From: Chitinophagaceae bacterium
Lineage (GTDB): Bacteria; Bacteroidota; Bacteroidia; Chitinophagales; Chitinophagaceae
Direction of reading: 5' to 3'
Assembly: GCA_016721085.1 (NCBI GenBank)
Contig: JADKJI010000012.1
Location: 124,001 to 188,000, forward strand
DNA: 64,000 nucleotides
A program made the translations under genes and the position numbers. The notes beneath the pieces were generated by a model, which saw only the letters and a program-made list of their open reading frames with translations, did no database searches and was not told where the DNA came from. This document shows positions 61,418 to 64,000 of the stretch, one piece after another (position 1 is the stretch's first letter; each line of letters opens with the position of its first letter).

Positions 61418-61525
61418 CATAGCTGAAGGCTTAATGCTAAATGCCTAATGCTTGACTCCTCTTTCGGAGTGCCTGAGCAGTCGGTTTCAAGCCTTACGCT
61501 TTAGGCTTTAAGCCTTCAGCAAAAA
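61418..61525. repeat. GCTTAATGC/GCTTTAGGC repeat array between rpsM and rpsK
   Basis: AGCTGAAGGCTTAATGCTAAATGCC (61423-61448) and TTACGCTTTAGGCTTTAAGCC (61492-61515) belong to the family at 49803 and 51271. A small TCCTCTTTCGGAG hairpin is between them. No ORF is present. Confidence 0.6.
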
Positions 61526-61590
61526 GATATTGCACTATAATTTCTGAATCAACTACGGATACCCTGGTGCAGGAGGAGGGTTGGTTCAGG

Positions 61591-61610
61591 TTCCGGAAAC
61601 GGGATTTTTT
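61591..61610 (+). terminator. Possible small hairpin/terminator before rpsK
   Basis: TTCCG-GAAA-CGGGA forms a 5-bp stem (one G-T pair) with a GAAA tetraloop and is followed by TTTTTT. It is short for a full terminator. It could attenuate transcription between rpsM and rpsK or be part of a leader for a ribosomal-protein feedback site. Confidence 0.35.
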
Positions 61611-61641
61611 AATAACAGTTCAGACTACCTAAGTTTCAATT

Positions 61642-62046
61642 ATGGCAAAAGCACAAGCCCCCAGCGCGAAAGCAGCTGCGAAAAAAAGAGTGGTGAAAGT
61701 GGATTCTCACGGAGATGCCCACATTTCAGCTACCTTCAACAACATCATCATCAGCATCACTAACAAGAATGGTCAGGTTATTTCCTGGAGCAGTGCTGGT
61801 AAAATGGGTTTCAAAGGTTCTAAGAAGAACACCCCATATGCTGCACAGATGGCCTCTTCAGACGCTTCTAAAGTTGCGTTCGATGCAGGTGTGAAAAGAG
61901 TGGATGTTTATGTAAAAGGTCCTGGAGCCGGTCGCGAAAGTTCTATCCGCGCCCTCTCTCAATCAGGTATCGAAGTGGCAATGATTAAGGATGTGACTCC
62001 GCTTCCACACAATGGTTGCCGTCCTCCAAAGAAAAGAAGGGTATAA
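61642..62046 (+). CDS. rpsK: Ribosomal protein uS11
   Basis: The 134-residue protein is typical (GDAHISATFNNIIISITNKNGQVISWSSAGKMGFKGSKKNTPYAAQ, GPGAGRESSIRAL, DVTPLPHNGCRPPKKRRV). It has a basic Ala/Lys-rich N-terminus. It belongs to the 30S platform next to the Shine-Dalgarno helix region. Confidence 0.96.
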   Translation: MAKAQAPSAKAAAKKRVVKVDSHGDAHISATFNNIIISITNKNGQVISWSSAGKMGFKGSKKNTPYAAQMASSDASKVAFDAGVKRVDVYVKGPGAGRESSIRALSQSGIEVAMIKDVTPLPHNGCRPPKKRRV

Positions 62047-62118
62047 TGATTTTGGGATCGCTTTTGAATTCCCATTCAATATCGGTTCCAGATTCGCAAC
62101 ATATTCCGCCGTCATAAT

Positions 62119-62137
62119 GCTTTGAAAGGATCAAAGC
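62119..62137 (+). promoter_or_regulatory. Hairpin in the rpsK-rpsD intergenic region
   Basis: GCTTTGA (62119-62125) and TCAAAGC (62131-62137) form a perfect 7-bp stem with an AAGGA loop. It is followed by TTTCATTT and a T-rich tract up to 62185, then ACCGATCAGCTCACCGGT. The 183-nt leader of rpsD may hold an autoregulatory site, since S4 controls alpha operons in other bacteria; this is inference. Confidence 0.35.
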
Positions 62138-62229
62138 TTTCATTTAATAAAAGGTGACTGATTTATTTTTTACGATTTTTTACCGATCAGCTCACCGGTT
62201 TCTAAAAAAATCGAAATGAAAAAAAGACT

Positions 62230-62835
62230 ATGGCACGTTACACAGGTCCAAAAACCCGTATCTCCCGTATATTCGGAGAACCCATCTTAGGTAATGGTAA
62301 ATACCTTACAAAGAACAGCTTTCCTCCAGGCCAGCATGGTCCATCCAAAAAGCGTAAAGCTCCAGGTGAATATGCTATTCAGTTGAAGGAAAAGCAAAAA
62401 GCTAAGTATACTTATGGTGTACTCGAGCGCCAGTTCCGCAAAACATTCGACGAAGCTGCCCGTATCAAGGGTGTAACCGGTGAAAACCTCATCAAGTTAC
62501 TCGAAGCTCGTTTGGATAACGCCGTATACCGTCTCGGTATCAGCCCTTCCCGCCCAGGCGCCCGTCAGCTCGTTTCTCACAAACACATCACTGTTAACGG
62601 AGACGTGGTAAACGTACCATCTTTCCAGTTGAAACCAGGTGACGTAATCAGCATTAAAGAAAAAGATAAAGCCAATACAGCTATCACTTCACAGTTCCGT
62701 GGTAAGAACCAGAAATTCAACTGGCTCGACTGGAACGAAACTGAGATGAAAGGTACTTTCGTGGCTTATCCTGAAAGGGAAAGCGTTCCTGAAAATATCA
62801 AGGAACAACTGATTGTGGAACTTTATAGTAAGTAA
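62230..62835 (+). CDS. rpsD: Ribosomal protein uS4
   Basis: The 201-residue protein has the N-terminal ARYTGPKTRISRIFGEP and the S4 domain (LEARLDNAVYRLGISPSRPGARQLVSHKHITVNGDVVNVPSF). It lacks the N-terminal zinc cysteines. It nucleates 30S assembly and represses translation of alpha-operon messages in model bacteria. Its stop lies in a TAAGTAATAAGTAATG repeat. Confidence 0.96.
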   Translation: MARYTGPKTRISRIFGEPILGNGKYLTKNSFPPGQHGPSKKRKAPGEYAIQLKEKQKAKYTYGVLERQFRKTFDEAARIKGVTGENLIKLLEARLDNAVYRLGISPSRPGARQLVSHKHITVNGDVVNVPSFQLKPGDVISIKEKDKANTAITSQFRGKNQKFNWLDWNETEMKGTFVAYPERESVPENIKEQLIVELYSK

Positions 62836-62895
62836 TAAGTAATGAATTGTAAGTTCTAAGCACTTACAACTCACAACTCAAAACTTACAACTTCA
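62831..62895. repeat. TAAGTTCTAAGCACTTACAACTCACAACTC repeat before rpoA
   Basis: AGTAATAAGTAATGAATTGTAAG is opposed by CTTACAACTCACAACTCAAAACTTACAACT. This makes a loose inverted pair of the family also at 21392 and 60688. It lies directly downstream of the rpsD stop. Confidence 0.5.
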
Positions 62896-62923
62896 TTCGT
62901 AAAACTAAAATCTGAAATAACAA

Positions 62924-63925
62924 ATGGCCATTTTAAATTTTCAGAAACCCGACAAAATCATCCTCCAGAAAGCAACGGATTTTGAAGCACAATTCGAATT
63001 TCGTCCACTGGAACCGGGATACGGCGTAACAATCGGTAATGCCTTGCGCAGGGTATTATTGAATTCGCTGGAAGGATATGCTATCATCGGTATCCGCATT
63101 GAAGGAGTAGACCATGAGTTTGCTACCATCAAAGGCGTAACTGAAGATGTACTGGAAATCATCCTTAACCTGAAACAGGTTCGCTTTAAGAAGAAAGTGG
63201 AACATGAAGTAGGACAAGAGAAGATATCCCTCAGCATCAAGAACAAAACTGAACTCACTGCAGCTATGATCGGAGAAGCTACACAAAGCTTTGAAATCAT
63301 GAACCAGGAGTTACTGATATGTACTTTGGATACTTCTGCTAAACTCGATATCGAACTCACTATCGCTAAAGGTCGTGGTTATGTATCTGCAGAAGATAAC
63401 AAACTGAAAGAAGCACCATTCGGATATATTCCTACCGATTCTATCTTCACACCTATCAAGAATGTGAAATACGCTATCGAGAATACCCGTGTGGAGCAAC
63501 GTACCGACTTCGAAAAATTGATCATGGAAGTTTCTACAGATGGTACCATCCATCCTGAAGAAGCTGTAAAGCAAGCAAGCCGCATCCTGATCCAACACCT
63601 GATGATCATCACTGATGAAAACATCACTTTCGATTCTAAAGAAGATAAGAAAGAAGACGTGGTGGATGAGCAAATGCTGCAACTGCGTAAGATATTGAAG
63701 ACTCCATTGGAAGACCTCGATCTTTCAGTACGCGCCTTCAACTGTCTGAAAGCTGCCAAGATCAACAGCTTGAGCGAACTGGTACAATACGAGCAGGAAG
63801 ACCTTATGAAGTTCCGCAACTTCGGTCAGAAATCACTTGCTGAAATTGAGCAGGTGCTGGCTGAAAGAGGCTTACACTTCGGTATGGATCTGAGCAAGCT
63901 TGGATTGGATAAAGACGAGTTATAA
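62924..63925 (+). CDS. rpoA: RNA polymerase alpha subunit
   Basis: The 333-residue subunit is complete. The N-terminal assembly domain (EFRPLEPGYGVTIGNALRRVLLNSLEGYAI) and the C-terminal alpha-CTD (about 260-325; VRAFNCLKAAKINSLSELVQYEQEDLMKFRNFGQKSLAEIEQVLAERGL) are both typical. It is the core scaffold for RNA polymerase and the contact for activators. rplQ would be expected next, beyond the right edge. Confidence 0.97.
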   Translation: MAILNFQKPDKIILQKATDFEAQFEFRPLEPGYGVTIGNALRRVLLNSLEGYAIIGIRIEGVDHEFATIKGVTEDVLEIILNLKQVRFKKKVEHEVGQEKISLSIKNKTELTAAMIGEATQSFEIMNQELLICTLDTSAKLDIELTIAKGRGYVSAEDNKLKEAPFGYIPTDSIFTPIKNVKYAIENTRVEQRTDFEKLIMEVSTDGTIHPEEAVKQASRILIQHLMIITDENITFDSKEDKKEDVVDEQMLQLRKILKTPLEDLDLSVRAFNCLKAAKINSLSELVQYEQEDLMKFRNFGQKSLAEIEQVLAERGLHFGMDLSKLGLDKDEL

Positions 63926-63931
63926 ATACAA

Positions 63932-63968
63932 ATTTGAAAATCTGCAAATTTGATCCGCCGCGGCGGAT
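63932..63968. repeat. AAATTTGAAAATC unit and ATCCGCCGCGGCGGAT palindrome
   Basis: AAATTTGAAAATCTGCAAATTTG is followed by the 16-nt palindrome ATCCGCCGCGGCGGAT (63953-63968). The palindrome shares CCGCCGCGGCGG with the one at 26778-26803. It may serve as a stem after rpoA, but no U-tract follows. Confidence 0.6.
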
Positions 63969-64000
63969 GAAAATGGGGCAACCCTAAATTTTCAACTTAC

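Noticed and set aside
62941..63819. Long antisense frames inside rpoA
   Set aside because: Composition is that of reversed rpoA codons; no independent evidence.
1..64000. tRNA or rRNA genes, integrase, plasmid or phage genes
   Set aside because: Scanning by eye found no tRNA-like cloverleaf, rRNA segment, integrase, replication or structural phage genes in the window.

Overview
The window looks like a chromosomal segment of a Bacteroidota member, probably close to the Chitinophagaceae (inference). The support is type IX secretion sorting domains, a TonB-dependent receptor with an N-terminal CarboxypepD-like domain, LytS/LytTR and DUF2911 genes, little use of Shine-Dalgarno sites, and promoters of the Bacteroidota form TTTG-N19/20-TAnnTTTG. 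No rRNA, tRNA or CRISPR array was seen.

Layout. 1-7.3 kb: catabolic and exported enzymes (FAD oxidoreductase cut by the left edge, Gfo/Idh/MocA oxidoreductase, S9 peptidase, GH16 glucanase). 7.4-14.8 kb: his promoter, histidine leader peptide and attenuator, then hisG-hisD-hisC, a PQQ-type dehydrogenase, cytochrome c, a four-helix-bundle ORF and hisB. 14.8-19.5 kb: mostly minus-strand genes (amidohydrolase, acetyltransferase, aldo/keto reductase, phytanoyl-CoA dioxygenase family) and an AraC regulator. 19.7-32.4 kb: tryptophan leader and attenuator, then trpE-G-D-C-F, an acetyltransferase, trpB, a DUF559 ORF, trpA and directly the rest of the histidine pathway (hisH-A-F, a small membrane protein, hisIE) and a TlpA-like protein. 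The classical order hisGDCBHAF(IE) is therefore split by the trp block, and hisHAF-IE sit downstream of the trp attenuator. 32-46.5 kb: DUF2911 protein, pdxJ, T9SS cargo, TonB receptor, lipoproteins, rpe, a TPR lipoprotein, a TolB-like propeller protein and a Tat-exported HisC-like aminotransferase. 46.6-51.3 kb: LytS/LytTR pair, phosphoesterase, homogentisate dioxygenase. 51.6-59 kb: TetR-controlled ABC efflux operon. 60-64 kb: infA-rpmJ-rpsM-rpsK-rpsD-rpoA, detached from the usual secY side.

Three things stand out. (1) Both amino-acid operons have textbook ribosome-mediated attenuators built the same way: a leader peptide rich in the regulatory amino acid starts 7 nt after the -7 box, and a copy of the terminator 3' arm lies in the last leader codons or at the stop. 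(2) The intergenic space is filled with at least ten families of short repeats and long palindromes. Three small ORFs (23S-IVP four-helix bundle, DUF559 nuclease-like, GxxExxY nuclease-like) are each bracketed by inverted copies of a different repeat family, like ORF-carrying intervening-sequence elements. (3) Five genes carry single-base frame disruptions and one ABC ATPase lacks its signature motif. This could be assembly error or real decay and should be settled before functions are assigned.
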